NCBI RefSeq assembly: GCF_010500995.1
Contig: NZ_QVMK01000019.1
Location: forward strand, 76,993 to 140,992
Source: Bacteroides sp. 224
Lineage (GTDB): Bacteria; Bacteroidota; Bacteroidia; Bacteroidales; Bacteroidaceae
Direction: 5' to 3'
Length of the DNA: 64,000 bases
Positions 8,541-17,869 of the stretch are shown here, piece by piece. The notes beneath the pieces were generated by a model. The model was not told the DNA's origin. It worked only from the letters and a program-made list of their open reading frames with translations, and ran no database searches. The translations under genes were made by a program, and so were the position numbers. Each line of letters opens with the position of its first letter. The stretch's first letter is position 1.

Positions 8541-9257
8541 CTAAAATTTTATAAGCAACAAACTATTAATTTGAATCAATACCTGATAATACAAAAAGAG
8601 AGGTATGATTTCAAGGGCACAAAAGTACAAAATTAAAGAGAATACTCCATCAACTTTATTCAAAAAAAGCTTTAACCACTTATAGAATATCAGTATTTTA
8701 GCAATAATTACGAAAATCAGGCCAGTTATTACCACAACATAAACACTTACATCAAAATAAACAATGATCAAAATAGGAAGAAATAAGGCAAAGCTATAAT
8801 AGTAAAGCAGTGTAGAATAGGACTCAAGCCAAAGGTCGACTTTGTTTTTATCGAAGAAAATCCACCCCAAGAAAGAGTAGATTCCCCACTTCAATATTAC
8901 ATATAAAATAGCGACAAGGATGTAGGCAAAAAGAAGAATATAGGAGGGTATTCTTTGAAATAAAACAGGACAAACGCCCTCAAAGTAAGTCAATATATGA
9001 ATACCCGAAAGTATACAAGTCTGCACAACCAAAAACAACAAATAGCGCATATCTGCCGCAGTGGAAGAAACAAAAAGGCTACTTCGCTCCTTATGAAACA
9101 GGAAATTCTTTCCTTGTTGGAAGAGTATCTTTTTGCTCCGTCCTAAAATATAGGCCGAAAAGATAAAGCAAAGCAGCAGAATAATCGCAATACCGTCATC
9201 CGTTTTAGTGGAGTATGGTATTAATATTCCTTCTATCCAATCGGAAGAGGTACTCAT
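8541..9257 (-). CDS. DUF4271 multi-pass membrane protein
   Basis: 238 residues with about six or seven hydrophobic segments and little hydrophilic sequence between them. The family is Bacteroidetes-specific, has no known activity, and is typically placed directly upstream of hemD, as here (4-nt gap). The start at 9257 is the only ATG near the upstream boundary. Assignment rests on membrane topology, length and position. Confidence 0.82.
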   Translation of the reverse strand: MSTSSDWIEGILIPYSTKTDDGIAIILLLCFIFSAYILGRSKKILFQQGKNFLFHKERSSLFVSSTAADMRYLLFLVVQTCILSGIHILTYFEGVCPVLFQRIPSYILLFAYILVAILYVILKWGIYSFLGWIFFDKNKVDLWLESYSTLLYYYSFALFLPILIIVYFDVSVYVVVITGLIFVIIAKILIFYKWLKLFLNKVDGVFSLILYFCALEIIPLFLYYQVLIQINSLLLIKF

Positions 9258-9397
9258 ATTGCAGCAAATTTACGAATAGAAATATCCCATATATGCTTCC
9301 AACTCTCATCTACCTGAGTACTGGAGGTACAATACACACAAATAGCGCTTATTTTATTCATTAACAGGGGTGTTTTATGATTGATAAGGCAAAAGTA

Positions 9398-9428
9398 CAA
9401 AAACAAGGGCGGACATACAAGCCCGCCC
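9398..9428 (-). terminator. Rho-independent terminator after metK
   Basis: Minus-strand stem GGGCGG/CCGCCC with a 10-nt loop, followed by TTGTTTTTG. It lies 9 nt past the metK stop. The rest of the 9258-9436 gap shows no further gene. Confidence 0.85.
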
Positions 9429-9436
9429 ATATAGCA

Positions 9437-10729
9437 TTATAAACCAAATGCTTCTTTTACTTTATCTACATAATCCAGCTTTTCCCATGTGAAGAGTTCC
9501 ACTTCCATAGTCTTATCCGGTTGATAACGAGAGCTGAATTTCTTGGTTACAATACGCGGTTCACGCCCCATGTGTCCGTAAGCAGCTGTTTCGCTGTAAA
9601 TTGGGTTGCGGAGCTTCAGTCTGTCTTCAATGGCTTTTGGGCGCAGATCAAATAACTCGTCAATCTTGCAAGCAATCTCTCCGTCACTCATTGGCACATT
9701 GCTACGGCCATAAGTATTTACATAGATATTGATAGGGCGAGCCACACCAATAGCGTAAGATACCTGAACCAATATTTCATCAGCTACACCGGCAGCTACC
9801 AGATTTTTAGCAATATGACGAACCGCATAGGCAGCACTGCGGTCTACCTTACTTGGATCTTTACCCGAGAAAGCACCACCACCATGGGCTCCTTTTCCTC
9901 CGTAGGTATCAACAATGATTTTACGACCTGTTAAACCGGAGTCTCCGTGAGGACCTCCAATCACGAATTTACCTGTCGGATTCACATGATAAGTAATGTT
10001 AGCATCGAACAGAGCTAATACTTCCGGATGGTTAATAGTAGCAAATACACGTGGCATCAGTATCTCGATAACATCTTTCCGGATAATAGCCAGCATTTTC
10101 TCGTCAGCAGCCAATTGGGCTTCCAAAGAATCATTTTCGGGCTGAATAAAATCATCATGCTGAGTAGATACAACAATGGTATCTATGCGGATTGGCTTAC
10201 CATTATCTTCGTACTCAATAGTCACCTGACTTTTTGAATCGGGACGAAGATACGTCATCACTTTACCTTCGCGACGGATTTCTGCCAACACAGAAAGAAT
10301 ACGGTGCGATAAGTCCAATGACAGCGGCATGTAGTTCTCTGTTTCATGGGTTGCATAACCGAACATCATTCCTTGGTCGCCAGCTCCCTGATCCATCGGA
10401 TCTTTTCGTTCCACGCCGCGGTTTATGTCAGGGCTTTGCTCATGAATGGCGGAAAACACCCCACAGGAGTTCCCTTCAAACATATACTCACCTTTGGTAT
10501 AACCAATGCGTTTAATTACTCCTCTTGCAACTTCTTGTAAGTCGACATAAGCTTCAGATTTCACTTCTCCGGCCAAAACCACCTGACCGGTAGTTACCAG
10601 GGTTTCGCAAGCTACTTTAGAACTTGGATCGTAAGCCAAAAGCTCATCAAGTACAGCGTCCGATATTTGATCGGCCACTTTATCGGGGTGCCCTTCAGAC
10701 ACCGATTCGGATGTGAATAGATAACTCAT
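9437..10729 (-). CDS. metK: S-adenosylmethionine synthetase
   Basis: 430 residues; it makes SAM from methionine and ATP in the cytoplasm. Family motifs are [16 protein letters not shown] at the N-terminus, the adenine-binding [10 protein letters not shown], and the phosphate loop [16 protein letters not shown]. It is slightly longer than E. coli MetK (384), as usual for Bacteroidetes. Upstream lies a SAM-II-type riboswitch in a leader of about 140 nt, so the gene is likely repressed by its own product. SAM made here would also feed the SpeD/SpeE polyamine genes at 54-58 kb. Confidence 0.97.
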   Translation of the reverse strand: MSYLFTSESVSEGHPDKVADQISDAVLDELLAYDPSSKVACETLVTTGQVVLAGEVKSEAYVDLQEVARGVIKRIGYTKGEYMFEGNSCGVFSAIHEQSPDINRGVERKDPMDQGAGDQGMMFGYATHETENYMPLSLDLSHRILSVLAEIRREGKVMTYLRPDSKSQVTIEYEDNGKPIRIDTIVVSTQHDDFIQPENDSLEAQLAADEKMLAIIRKDVIEILMPRVFATINHPEVLALFDANITYHVNPTGKFVIGGPHGDSGLTGRKIIVDTYGGKGAHGGGAFSGKDPSKVDRSAAYAVRHIAKNLVAAGVADEILVQVSYAIGVARPINIYVNTYGRSNVPMSDGEIACKIDELFDLRPKAIEDRLKLRNPIYSETAAYGHMGREPRIVTKKFSSRYQPDKTMEVELFTWEKLDYVDKVKEAFGL

Positions 10730-10810
10730 TTTAATTAAGAATTATGAATTAGTAATTAAGATAGTGGAGGGGTATAAACAATGAGTAGGGTGTATAAAGC
10801 AGAAAGGAAT

Positions 10811-10862
10811 GTTGTTTTAGCATTTTTTTCTGTGGTTGCAAGCTACTCAAATTTCTCCACAT
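10811..10862 (-). promoter_or_regulatory. SAM-II-type riboswitch upstream of metK
   Basis: On the minus strand, TGTGG (P1 5' strand) is followed by AAATTTGAG, then CTTGCAA directly before CCACA (P1 3' strand), an A-rich stretch, and GCTAAAA. This order (stem, U-rich loop, UUGCAA abutting the stem, distal GCUAAA for the pseudoknot) is the SAM-II consensus. The aptamer begins about 130 nt upstream of the metK ATG, in the 5' leader. A SAM sensor in front of SAM synthetase makes biological sense. No covariance model was run. Confidence 0.75.
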
Positions 10863-10875
10863 ATCTTTTCGGCTA

Positions 10876-10883
10876 CAAAGGTA
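10876..10883 (-). promoter_or_regulatory. Probable metK promoter -7 box (TACCTTTG)
   Basis: Minus-strand TACCTTTG fits the Bacteroidetes TAnnTTTG consensus. It lies about 15 nt upstream of the SAM-II aptamer and inside the folK-metK gap. No good TTTG -33 element was seen. Confidence 0.5.
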
Positions 10884-10887
10884 CGTA

Positions 10888-11352
10888 TTATTTTAATAGA
10901 TCGGATAATTCTTTCATCGTTTTCTTTAATACCGGGTGTGTTAAATTAGGTGCAATCTCTGCCAGGGGCTCCATAACAAACTTTCGGTCGGTCATTAACG
11001 GATGGGGAATGATTAAATCCGGCTCATTGATTTCCTGATCATCATACAGAAGAAGATCAATATCAATTAAGCGATCTGCATACGTATGGTTCACCGATTT
11101 GGAAGTACGGCCGATCTCTTTTTCTATGGATTGCGTTTTATTCAGTAGTTGCCTTGGTAGTATACTTGTTTCCACACATACAACGGCATTCAGAAAGGAA
11201 TGAACAGAAACAAATCCCCAAGGAGCCGTTTCATAAAAAGCGGATAAGGAGACTACTCTCCCTATCCGCCTTTCTATAAAAGTGATGGCTTTTTGAAGAT
11301 TGCTTTCCTTATCTCCAAGGTTGGTGCCCAATCCTAAATAAATAAAAGCCAT
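10888..11352 (-). CDS. folK: 2-amino-4-hydroxy-6-hydroxymethyldihydropteridine pyrophosphokinase
   Basis: 154 residues, normal for HPPK, which transfers pyrophosphate from ATP to the pterin alcohol in folate synthesis. Motifs: LGLGTNLGDKESNL at the N-terminus, FYETAPWGF, and the Mg-binding DRLIDIDLLLYDD, followed by IIPHPLMTDRKFVMEPLAEIAP. It lies 6 nt downstream of queA and ends a run truB-queA-folK. It probably belongs to the same leftward transcript as uppP and ftsX. Confidence 0.96.
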   Translation of the reverse strand: MAFIYLGLGTNLGDKESNLQKAITFIERRIGRVVSLSAFYETAPWGFVSVHSFLNAVVCVETSILPRQLLNKTQSIEKEIGRTSKSVNHTYADRLIDIDLLLYDDQEINEPDLIIPHPLMTDRKFVMEPLAEIAPNLTHPVLKKTMKELSDLLK

Positions 11353-11358
11353 TGTTTA

Positions 11359-12417
11359 TTATCTGTCTAAAATAAGCATAGCATCGCCATACGTACCAAA
11401 GCGATATTCTTCTTTGATAGCCACTTCATAAGCATCCATGATAAGGTCGTAACCTCCGAATGCAGCCACAATCATTAATAAGGTAGACAGCGGCATGTGG
11501 AAATTGGATATCATACTATTGGCTACTGTAAAGTCATAAGGAGGGAAGATAAACTTATTTGTCCATCCTTCGTAGGGTTTCAGGTGTCCGTCGGTACTTA
11601 CAGTGCTTTCAATGGCACGCATTACAGTGGTTCCTACAGCACATATATTCTTGCCCATGTCTTTGGCATTGTTCACCATGCCGACAGTTTCTTCGGATAC
11701 AAGCATTTGCTCCGAGTCCATTTTATGCTTTGTCAGGTCTTCTACATCTATATCGCGGAAGTTTCCTAAACCGGCATGTAATGTAAGGTATGCAAAGTCT
11801 ATTCCTTTAATTTCCAAGCGTTTCAGCAATTCACGGCTAAAGTGCAAACTCGCTGTGGGTGCTGTAACTGCTCCTTCGTTCTTTGCAAAAATAGACTGGA
11901 AGCGTTCTGCATCTTCCGGTTCTACATCGCGGTTTACAATCATCTTAGGCAGTGGAGTCTCTCCCAATGCGTATAATGCTTTCTTAAATTCATCATGCGG
12001 TCCATCGTAGAGAAAACGCAATGTACGGCCACGCGATGTTGTATTATCAATCACCTCGGCTACCATTGAATCGTCTTCACCAAAATAGAGTTTATTCCCG
12101 ATTCTGATTTTACGGGCAGGATCTACCAATACATCCCATAAACGAAGTTCTTCATTTAATTCGCGCAACAAGAATACCTCAATGCGTGCCCCGGTCTTTT
12201 CTTTGTTTCCATACAAACGGGCAGGAAATACTTTGGTGTCGTTAAACACAAACACATCTTTGTCATCAAAGTAAGTCAGTACATCCTTGAAAAGCTTGTG
12301 CTCTATTTCTCCGGTTTTCTTATGAATAACCATTAAACGAGATTCATCCCTGTACTTCGTGGGATGCAAAGCAATTCTCTCTTCGGGTAACTTAAATTTA
12401 AATTGCGATAGTTTCAT
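11359..12417 (-). CDS. queA: tRNA preQ1(34) S-adenosylmethionine ribosyltransferase-isomerase
   Basis: 352 residues. QueA moves the ribosyl part of SAM to preQ1 in tRNA anticodons, the penultimate queuosine step. Signature segments: [25 protein letters not shown] at the start, [15 protein letters not shown], the long [14 protein letters not shown] motif, LHAGLGNFR, and [17 protein letters not shown] near the end. It is placed between truB and folK, so two tRNA modification enzymes are adjacent. A third, miaB, lies at 16405. Confidence 0.97.
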   Translation of the reverse strand: MKLSQFKFKLPEERIALHPTKYRDESRLMVIHKKTGEIEHKLFKDVLTYFDDKDVFVFNDTKVFPARLYGNKEKTGARIEVFLLRELNEELRLWDVLVDPARKIRIGNKLYFGEDDSMVAEVIDNTTSRGRTLRFLYDGPHDEFKKALYALGETPLPKMIVNRDVEPEDAERFQSIFAKNEGAVTAPTASLHFSRELLKRLEIKGIDFAYLTLHAGLGNFRDIDVEDLTKHKMDSEQMLVSEETVGMVNNAKDMGKNICAVGTTVMRAIESTVSTDGHLKPYEGWTNKFIFPPYDFTVANSMISNFHMPLSTLLMIVAAFGGYDLIMDAYEVAIKEEYRFGTYGDAMLILDR

Positions 12418-12434
12418 ATCTACTCTATTTTGCT

Positions 12435-13136
12435 TTAATTATTTTCTTCTATTTCCAATTTATCCAGCCAGTCAACGAAATCGTCGAACTGCACACAGTT
12501 TTCTAAAGTCACATCGCCTACACGGGTACGAATTAATCCGGTAAGATGCGCTCCACTATTCAATGCTTCACCAATATCACGAGCCAATGCCCGGATGTAA
12601 GTTCCTTTGCTGCAAACTACCCTTACTTTTATCTCGGGCAGGTTGCATTCCAACAGTTCTATATCATCAATCACAAGCAATTTGGGTTTAAGCTCTACCT
12701 CTTTTCCCTTGCGAGCCAGATCGTACGCACGTGTACCGTCTACTTTACAAGCCGAGAAGGCGGGCGGTATTTGCTGTATCTCACCTATAAATTGCTTCAA
12801 TGTATTTTCCACCATCTCACGAGTTATATGCTCTGTGGGATAAGTGGCATCTATCTCATGCTCCAAATCATAAGAGGGAGTAGTAGCCCCTAACTGAATG
12901 GTAGCTATATACTCCTTGGTTTGATATTGAAACTCTTCTATTCGTTTGGTGGCTTTGCCTGTACAAATTATCATTACTCCTGTAGCAAGAGGATCGAGGG
13001 TACCGGCATGGCCAACTTTCAGTTTCTTCTCCTTTATCTTTCTGCACAAATGGTACCGCACCCGATTTACCAGATTGAACGAAGTCCAATGCAATGGCTT
13101 ATAAAAGTATAGTACCTCTCCTTCTTTAAAGTTCAT
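12435..13136 (-). CDS. truB: tRNA pseudouridine(55) synthase
   Basis: 233 residues from the ATG at 13136 ([19 protein letters not shown]); the longer reading uses a TTG at 13142. TruB makes pseudouridine in the T-loop. The catalytic aspartate is in [35 protein letters not shown] and [15 protein letters not shown] follow in normal order. The C-terminus is short and lacks a clear PUA extension, as in many Bacteroidetes. It starts 8 nt after the uppP stop, within one operon. Confidence 0.96.
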   Translation of the reverse strand: MNFKEGEVLYFYKPLHWTSFNLVNRVRYHLCRKIKEKKLKVGHAGTLDPLATGVMIICTGKATKRIEEFQYQTKEYIATIQLGATTPSYDLEHEIDATYPTEHITREMVENTLKQFIGEIQQIPPAFSACKVDGTRAYDLARKGKEVELKPKLLVIDDIELLECNLPEIKVRVVCSKGTYIRALARDIGEALNSGAHLTGLIRTRVGDVTLENCVQFDDFVDWLDKLEIEENN

Positions 13137-13143
13137 CCGCAAA

Positions 13144-13944
13144 TTATGATTTGATCAATGATAGAATAATAGTAACTGCTCCGGCTATGCTACAGTAAAT
13201 TGCAAAGTAGATCAGTTTGCCCTTCTTCACGATATTAATCATCCATTTACAAGCTATACATCCGGATACAAAAGCAGCAAGAAAACCTATTAACAATGAC
13301 ACAACAGGAATACCCGACGCTGCCGGACTAAATCCACCTTTCATCAAATCCAACAACGCTTCGCCCAATATAGGCACAAGCACCATTAAGAATGAGAACT
13401 GTGCCAAATTTTCTTTCTTATTGCCTAATAGCAAGCCTGTGGCAATAGTAGAGCCCGAACGAGATAATCCCGGCAATACAGCACAAGCCTGAGCAAGACC
13501 AATAATAAAGGCATCCTTCATGGAGATCTTTTCTTTCTGACGAGGTTTGGCATAATAAGAAAATGCCAACAATGCCGCAGTAACCAACAGCATACATCCT
13601 ACCAACAGCAAGCCTTCGCCAAAAAGGGCACTTACTTCATCTTTAAAAAATACACCTACAATGCCTACAGGTATCATAGAAACAATGATATTCACGGCAT
13701 AGCGCATTTCATCATTCCATTGGAACTTAAAGACTCCTTTTACAATCCACTCTATTTCTTTCCAAAGTATTACAATAGTACTTAATACGGTAGCAGCATG
13801 TACGGCTATTGCAAAAGTCAGATTTTCTTCTCCCTCAAGACCGAACAAAGCGGCTCCTATGGCCAAATGCCCACTACTACTAACAGGCAAATATTCTGTA
13901 AACCCTTGAACTAACCCAAGGATCAGTGCTTCAAACCATTCCAT
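13144..13944 (-). CDS. uppP: Undecaprenyl-diphosphatase (bacitracin resistance, BacA/UppP)
   Basis: 266 residues with about eight hydrophobic segments. It recycles undecaprenyl pyrophosphate to the monophosphate carrier needed for peptidoglycan and surface polysaccharides. Both family motifs are present: [14 protein letters not shown] and the [13 protein letters not shown] loop. It lies 3 nt from the DUF3098 gene and follows ftsX, the order normally seen in Bacteroidales. Confidence 0.97.
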   Translation of the reverse strand: MEWFEALILGLVQGFTEYLPVSSSGHLAIGAALFGLEGEENLTFAIAVHAATVLSTIVILWKEIEWIVKGVFKFQWNDEMRYAVNIIVSMIPVGIVGVFFKDEVSALFGEGLLLVGCMLLVTAALLAFSYYAKPRQKEKISMKDAFIIGLAQACAVLPGLSRSGSTIATGLLLGNKKENLAQFSFLMVLVPILGEALLDLMKGGFSPAASGIPVVSLLIGFLAAFVSGCIACKWMINIVKKGKLIYFAIYCSIAGAVTIILSLIKS

Positions 13945-13947
13945 TCT

Positions 13948-14181
13948 TTATCTTACTGCTTTCGGTTTACGCAATATGGCGTATATCATTGAAATAAAAC
14001 CCAAAAAACAAACAGCAGGAGCTACCTTTATTCTGCGTACACTAAAAATATCAGGTTCGAATGCTGTTTCTGTTGAAGCGGGTCCCGCCATCAAAATAAA
14101 TCCAAGGATAACTACAGCCATCCCTACAGCCAACAAGATAAAGTTGACTTTATCGAAAGCAAATTTTTGTTTATCTTCCAT
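13948..14181 (-). CDS. DUF3098 small membrane protein
   Basis: 77 residues with two hydrophobic helices (FILLAVGMAVVILGFILMAG and VAPAVCFLGFISMIYAIL) around a TETAFEPDIFSVRRIKVAP linker typical of DUF3098. It is always found between ftsX and uppP in Bacteroidetes. A role in division or envelope growth is inferred from that position only. Confidence 0.9.
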   Translation of the reverse strand: MEDKQKFAFDKVNFILLAVGMAVVILGFILMAGPASTETAFEPDIFSVRRIKVAPAVCFLGFISMIYAILRKPKAVR

Positions 14182-14207
14182 TTTACCTTATTTATATGTT
14201 TACCTAT

Positions 14208-15089
14208 TTATATAGAATACAATGCATTCGCCTTCATCCTCAAATATTTATTGATAGATATATAAGCGCAAAAGAAAGTAATAATAACACCAAATCCCAA
14301 CACCGAAACCATAACAATCAGCATCACATCGGGGCTAATTACGCTGATTAGTTCAGGCTCATAAGTAATCAGCCAATAAGCTACTCCCATCAAGATGGCA
14401 TCTGCCAAAATCGCCGCCAATACTCCGCTCCAGATATTCCGCATCAGGAAGGGGCGACGAATAAAGCCCCAACTTGCTCCCACCAGTTTCATGGTATGAA
14501 TCAAGAAACGTTTAGAGTAGATAGCCAGTCGAATGGTATTATTAATCAGTGCAAATGAAATAGTAGCCAGCACCAACGCCAATACAAGAAGCACCACGGT
14601 GATGGTTTTTATATTATCATTCACGGCATCAATTAATTCTTTTTGGTAAAGCACTTCCTGTATGCTGGAATTTTGCTTGATACCTTTTTCAATTACAGCA
14701 ATGCTATCGGAGTTGGCATAATCAGCATGAAGTTTTATCTCGATAGAGGCTTTAAAAGGATTGTATCCCAAGAATTCCTGCGGATCGGTTCCCATCGCTT
14801 CGGTTTGTTCTGCCAACGCCTGTTTTTTGGAGATATAGGTTGACTGTTTCACGAAAGGCTCTTTATCCAGTTGCTTTTGAAGGATCAGGATATCTGCCTC
14901 TTTCATATCGTCGCTAATCAAAACGGCAAAGCTCAGATTCTCGCGTACATATACAGATAGATTATTGGCTGCCAATACAAAAAACACGACTAATCCCAAC
15001 AACAATAATACAAGCATCGTACTAATGCTCGATGTTAGAAACTGCATATCGAAATATGAAGGGGCATTATGTGACTTTCTGTTGCTCAT
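14208..15089 (-). CDS. ftsX: Cell division protein FtsX
   Basis: 293 residues. One N-terminal helix (STMLVLLLLGLVVFFVLA) is followed by a periplasmic domain of about 120 residues with the FtsX-type segment KQSTYISKKQALAEQTEAMG, then three C-terminal membrane helices. FtsX is the membrane half of the FtsEX complex that activates septal peptidoglycan hydrolases. No ftsE is adjacent, which is normal in this phylum. Its start overlaps the stop of the upstream methyltransferase by 4 nt. Confidence 0.94.
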   Translation of the reverse strand: MSNRKSHNAPSYFDMQFLTSSISTMLVLLLLGLVVFFVLAANNLSVYVRENLSFAVLISDDMKEADILILQKQLDKEPFVKQSTYISKKQALAEQTEAMGTDPQEFLGYNPFKASIEIKLHADYANSDSIAVIEKGIKQNSSIQEVLYQKELIDAVNDNIKTITVVLLVLALVLATISFALINNTIRLAIYSKRFLIHTMKLVGASWGFIRRPFLMRNIWSGVLAAILADAILMGVAYWLITYEPELISVISPDVMLIVMVSVLGFGVIITFFCAYISINKYLRMKANALYSI

Positions 15090-15991
15090 TTTGTTTTCTT
15101 TCTGAATATATAAATCATCGAACTACTTCGTTCCTTCTTTATCAATGCATGAAACCATGCTATGGTGCCCACATACATTCCTTTCAGGAAGGAGAAACGA
15201 CTTCCTTTATTCCTCTCACTCAACATTGAAATATAGAAAGCATCAAAAGGCATCGGATAACGTTCCGCCATAATAAAACCATGTTTGGAGGCTAATTGTT
15301 GCATAGTACCGGGAGTAAAATGCCATAAATGACGCGGAACATCATACGCAGCCCAATCGGAACCATATTTCTGTGCATCATAAGAAGCCTGGTTTGGAAC
15401 TGCTATAATCAGAATACCTTTGGCTTCTAATAGCTCAAACAGGCGATCCCAGGTTTCATGCAGATTCTCCAGATGTTCCATTACATGCCATAATGTAATT
15501 ACATCAAAGGAAGCAGGAGAAAACTCATTCAGTGCATCTACGCTTTTTACGTCTATATTGAATTTTTCTTTGGCAAAAGCACGGGCATCAGCGTTTTTTT
15601 CTACTGCTTCTACCTCCCAGCCTTGCTTCTTCATCATAGCGTTGGGGAAATAAGCGGTTCCGGTACCTATATCAAGCAAACGTCCGGATTGGCGATGTGC
15701 TTCTCTTACCACCATTCGCGCCTTCTTGTTTAGCATATATTTACGTACACGGTGATAGAGAGTATTCATTAAACCTTTCTTGGTATCGGAATGAGAGATG
15801 TAATCAGAACTCTCATAATACTTATTTATCTCATCTCCCGAAGGAATTCCCTGCGTAAACACAAAGCCACAAGCCTCGCAAGAGAAAACTTCAAACCGTT
15901 CTCTCGAAGCATAAAAATCCATACAAGTAAGGGAGTGCTTTATTTGTGTGCTACCACAAAGAGGACAAGATTTTAGGATGAGTTTATTCAT
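15086..15991 (-). CDS. Class I SAM-dependent methyltransferase with N-terminal zinc ribbon
   Basis: 301 residues from the ATG at 15991 (a TTG at 16003 would add four residues). An N-terminal CPLCG...CEACG pair forms a zinc ribbon, as in Methyltransf_23 proteins related to glycan methylation. The SAM-binding motif is LLDIGTGTAYFPNAM, then VDALNEFSPASFDVITLWHVMEHLEN and ILIIAVPN. Substrate unknown. It overlaps ftsX by 4 nt and opens the leftward ftsX-uppP-truB-queA-folK run. Confidence 0.88.
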   Translation of the reverse strand: MNKLILKSCPLCGSTQIKHSLTCMDFYASRERFEVFSCEACGFVFTQGIPSGDEINKYYESSDYISHSDTKKGLMNTLYHRVRKYMLNKKARMVVREAHRQSGRLLDIGTGTAYFPNAMMKKQGWEVEAVEKNADARAFAKEKFNIDVKSVDALNEFSPASFDVITLWHVMEHLENLHETWDRLFELLEAKGILIIAVPNQASYDAQKYGSDWAAYDVPRHLWHFTPGTMQQLASKHGFIMAERYPMPFDAFYISMLSERNKGSRFSFLKGMYVGTIAWFHALIKKERSSSMIYIFRKKTK

Positions 15992-16124
15992 TTGTTCTAT
16001 CAATACGGTACGTCATGACGCATTATACCCAAATATGGTGCAAAGAAACAAATAAAATGCGATGTCGAATACTTCCTTTAAGGTCTTTTAATAATATAAG
16101 CCAAAGAAGCTAAGAAAATATCTC

Positions 16125-16132
16125 TAATTTTG
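16125..16132 (+). promoter_or_regulatory. -7 box TAATTTTG for the PspC gene
   Basis: A TAnnTTTG match 29 nt upstream of the PspC-domain start codon. The -33 element is not convincing. Confidence 0.45.
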
Positions 16133-16161
16133 TTTGATAAACAATTAAATGATACAAACGA

Positions 16162-16347
16162 ATGAGCAATAGAAAACTGGTAAAGTCAAGAGATAAAGTA
16201 ATTGCCGGAGTATGTGGAGGATTGGCCGAGTATTTCGGGTTTGATTATACCATAACCCGGCTGATTTATGCACTGCTGACAATCTTCACCGCTTTTGCCG
16301 GAGTAATTATTTATATTATTCTTTGGATATTAATGCCGTCGAGATAG
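16162..16347 (+). CDS. PspC-domain membrane protein
   Basis: 61 residues: nearly the whole protein is one PspC domain. LVKSRDKVIAGVCGGLAEYFGFDYTITRLIYA is the family signature, followed by one hydrophobic helix ending ILWILMPSR. PspC proteins sit in the inner membrane and respond to envelope stress in proteobacteria; the role in Bacteroidetes is unclear. It is the only rightward gene in a leftward region and has its own promoter. Confidence 0.93.
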   Translation: MSNRKLVKSRDKVIAGVCGGLAEYFGFDYTITRLIYALLTIFTAFAGVIIYIILWILMPSR

Positions 16348-16415
16348 TGGAGAGTTAAGAGTGGAGAGTTACCATGCGGCATCGTAACTCTCCACTCTCA
16401 ACTCTCAACTCTCAA
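16347..16415. repeat. Hairpin element with GCGGCATCG loop
   Basis: Arms made of GTGGAGAGTTA-type words; the innermost 14 bp (16358-16371 and 16385-16398) pair perfectly. The loop reads CCATGCGGCATCG. It may act as a bidirectional terminator between the convergent PspC gene and miaB, and overlaps the last 11 nt of miaB. Confidence 0.75.
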
Positions 16416-17778
16416 CTAATAACGTTCCTTTCAGCGTCGCTGAGCTGGCCTCGGTAATATTTACCCTTACATAATCGCCTATTTTATGCGAACCTCTATC
16501 GAACACTACCACTCTGTTTTGCTCCGTCCGTCCAAACAACTGATCTTTGGATCTTTTGGAGACTCCTTCCACAAGTACTTCGTATTCTTTTCCAATGCAG
16601 CGGTTATTGCCTTCGGCCGATAGGCGGTTCTGCAAAGCAATGATTTCATTTAAGCGACTGATTTTTACCTCTTCGGAGATATTATCCGGCAAATGCTTCG
16701 AAGCATAAGTACCGGGACGCTCGGAGTATTTAAACATAAAAGCAGCATCGAATGCAGAGGCTTCCATTAAAGAAAGAGATTCTTGGTGATCTTCTTCCGT
16801 TTCGCCGTGAAAGCCTGTAAAGATGTCGGTACTCAGCCCGCAATCCGGAATAATCCGCCTGATGGCAGCTACCCTATCTAAATACCACTCCCGTGTATAT
16901 TTTCGGTTCATCGCTTTGAGTACCTTAGAGCTTCCGCTTTGCACCGGTAAATGTATGTGTTTGCAAACATTTGGTACTTCTGCGATAACCTGTAATGTTT
17001 CGTCGCTCATATCTTTAGGATGAGAAGTAGTAAAACGTACCCGCATACCAGGCACAGCCTCGGCCACCATACGCAAAAGTATATGGAAAGTGATACGTTT
17101 TTCTTCGGATTCAAAACAGTACGAATTTACATTCTGCCCCAGCAAGGTTACTTCTTTATAGCCTTTCGATTCCAAATCTCGTACTTCATTCAGTATGCTT
17201 TCTACATCCCTGCTTCTTTCTCTACCCCGGGTATAGGGTACAATGCAATAGGTGCAAAAGTTATTGCATCCGCGCATAATCGACACAAACCCCGAAATAT
17301 GATTGCCACAAATACGAGAAGGAATTACATCGCGATAAGTTTCCGTGGTAGATAGCTCCACATTAATCGCTTTCTCTCCCGCCTCCACAGAGGCTACCAA
17401 ATCGGGCAAGCTTAAATAAGCATCCGGGCCTACCACTAAGTCTACATGATGATTTTCGATCAAATCATCTTTCACCCTCTCGGCCATACAGCCCAACACT
17501 CCCACAATAAGATTTCGTTTCTTTTTCCGTAACGAATGAAAAAATTCCAAACGATTTAAAATCTTTTGCTCGGCATTATCACGAATGGAGCAAGTGTTCA
17601 GAAACACTGCGTCGGCCTCATCTAATGAGTCGACTGTTGAATAACCCGCCATTTGCATAACCGAAGCAATCACTTCACTATCAGCTACATTCATCTGGCA
17701 TCCGTACGTCTCAATGAATAACTTCTTGTCGTTATTCGCAGTTGCAGATTTAAAGTCTGCTCCCGTTGTTTTTTCCAT
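16405..17778 (-). CDS. miaB: tRNA-2-methylthio-N6-dimethylallyladenosine synthase
   Basis: 457 residues. MiaB adds the methylthio group to i6A37 of tRNAs. The N-terminal MTTase domain has its three cluster-binding cysteines (ETYGCQMN, NTCSIRDNAEQ, GVLGCMAE). The radical SAM cluster motif is GCNNFCTYC, and the TRAM domain occupies the last 65 residues. The N-terminal 18 residues before KKLFIETYGCQMN are a low-complexity extension. Upstream is a 44-bp sequence holding its probable -7 box, duplicated 1.67 kb away. Confidence 0.97.
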   Translation of the reverse strand: MEKTTGADFKSATANNDKKLFIETYGCQMNVADSEVIASVMQMAGYSTVDSLDEADAVFLNTCSIRDNAEQKILNRLEFFHSLRKKKRNLIVGVLGCMAERVKDDLIENHHVDLVVGPDAYLSLPDLVASVEAGEKAINVELSTTETYRDVIPSRICGNHISGFVSIMRGCNNFCTYCIVPYTRGRERSRDVESILNEVRDLESKGYKEVTLLGQNVNSYCFESEEKRITFHILLRMVAEAVPGMRVRFTTSHPKDMSDETLQVIAEVPNVCKHIHLPVQSGSSKVLKAMNRKYTREWYLDRVAAIRRIIPDCGLSTDIFTGFHGETEEDHQESLSLMEASAFDAAFMFKYSERPGTYASKHLPDNISEEVKISRLNEIIALQNRLSAEGNNRCIGKEYEVLVEGVSKRSKDQLFGRTEQNRVVVFDRGSHKIGDYVRVNITEASSATLKGTLLVES

Positions 17779-17807
17779 TTTTAAATACTGTGTTATGATT
17801 TACAATA

Positions 17808-17851
17808 CAAATGTACATGATAAATTTCATTTTTCACACAAGCATATAAAA
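17808..17851. repeat. 44-bp direct repeat, copy 1 (miaB promoter side)
   Basis: Matches 19480-19523 at 41 of 44 positions. On the minus strand its end carries TACATTTG, a TAnnTTTG -7 box about 30 nt upstream of the miaB ATG. Together the copies bracket the AAA-ATPase/nuclease gene. Confidence 0.88.
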
Positions 17852-17869
17852 TAGACTTCTATGTAGAGG

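Noticed and set aside
10781..11038. 85-codon plus-strand ORF over the metK leader
   Set aside because: It is antisense to folK and to the SAM-II-type aptamer, with no supporting features.
13217..13492. 91-codon plus-strand ORF across uppP, and similar long antisense ORFs in sulP and rnr
   Set aside because: Shadows of well-conserved genes on the opposite strand; composition follows the complementary codon pattern.
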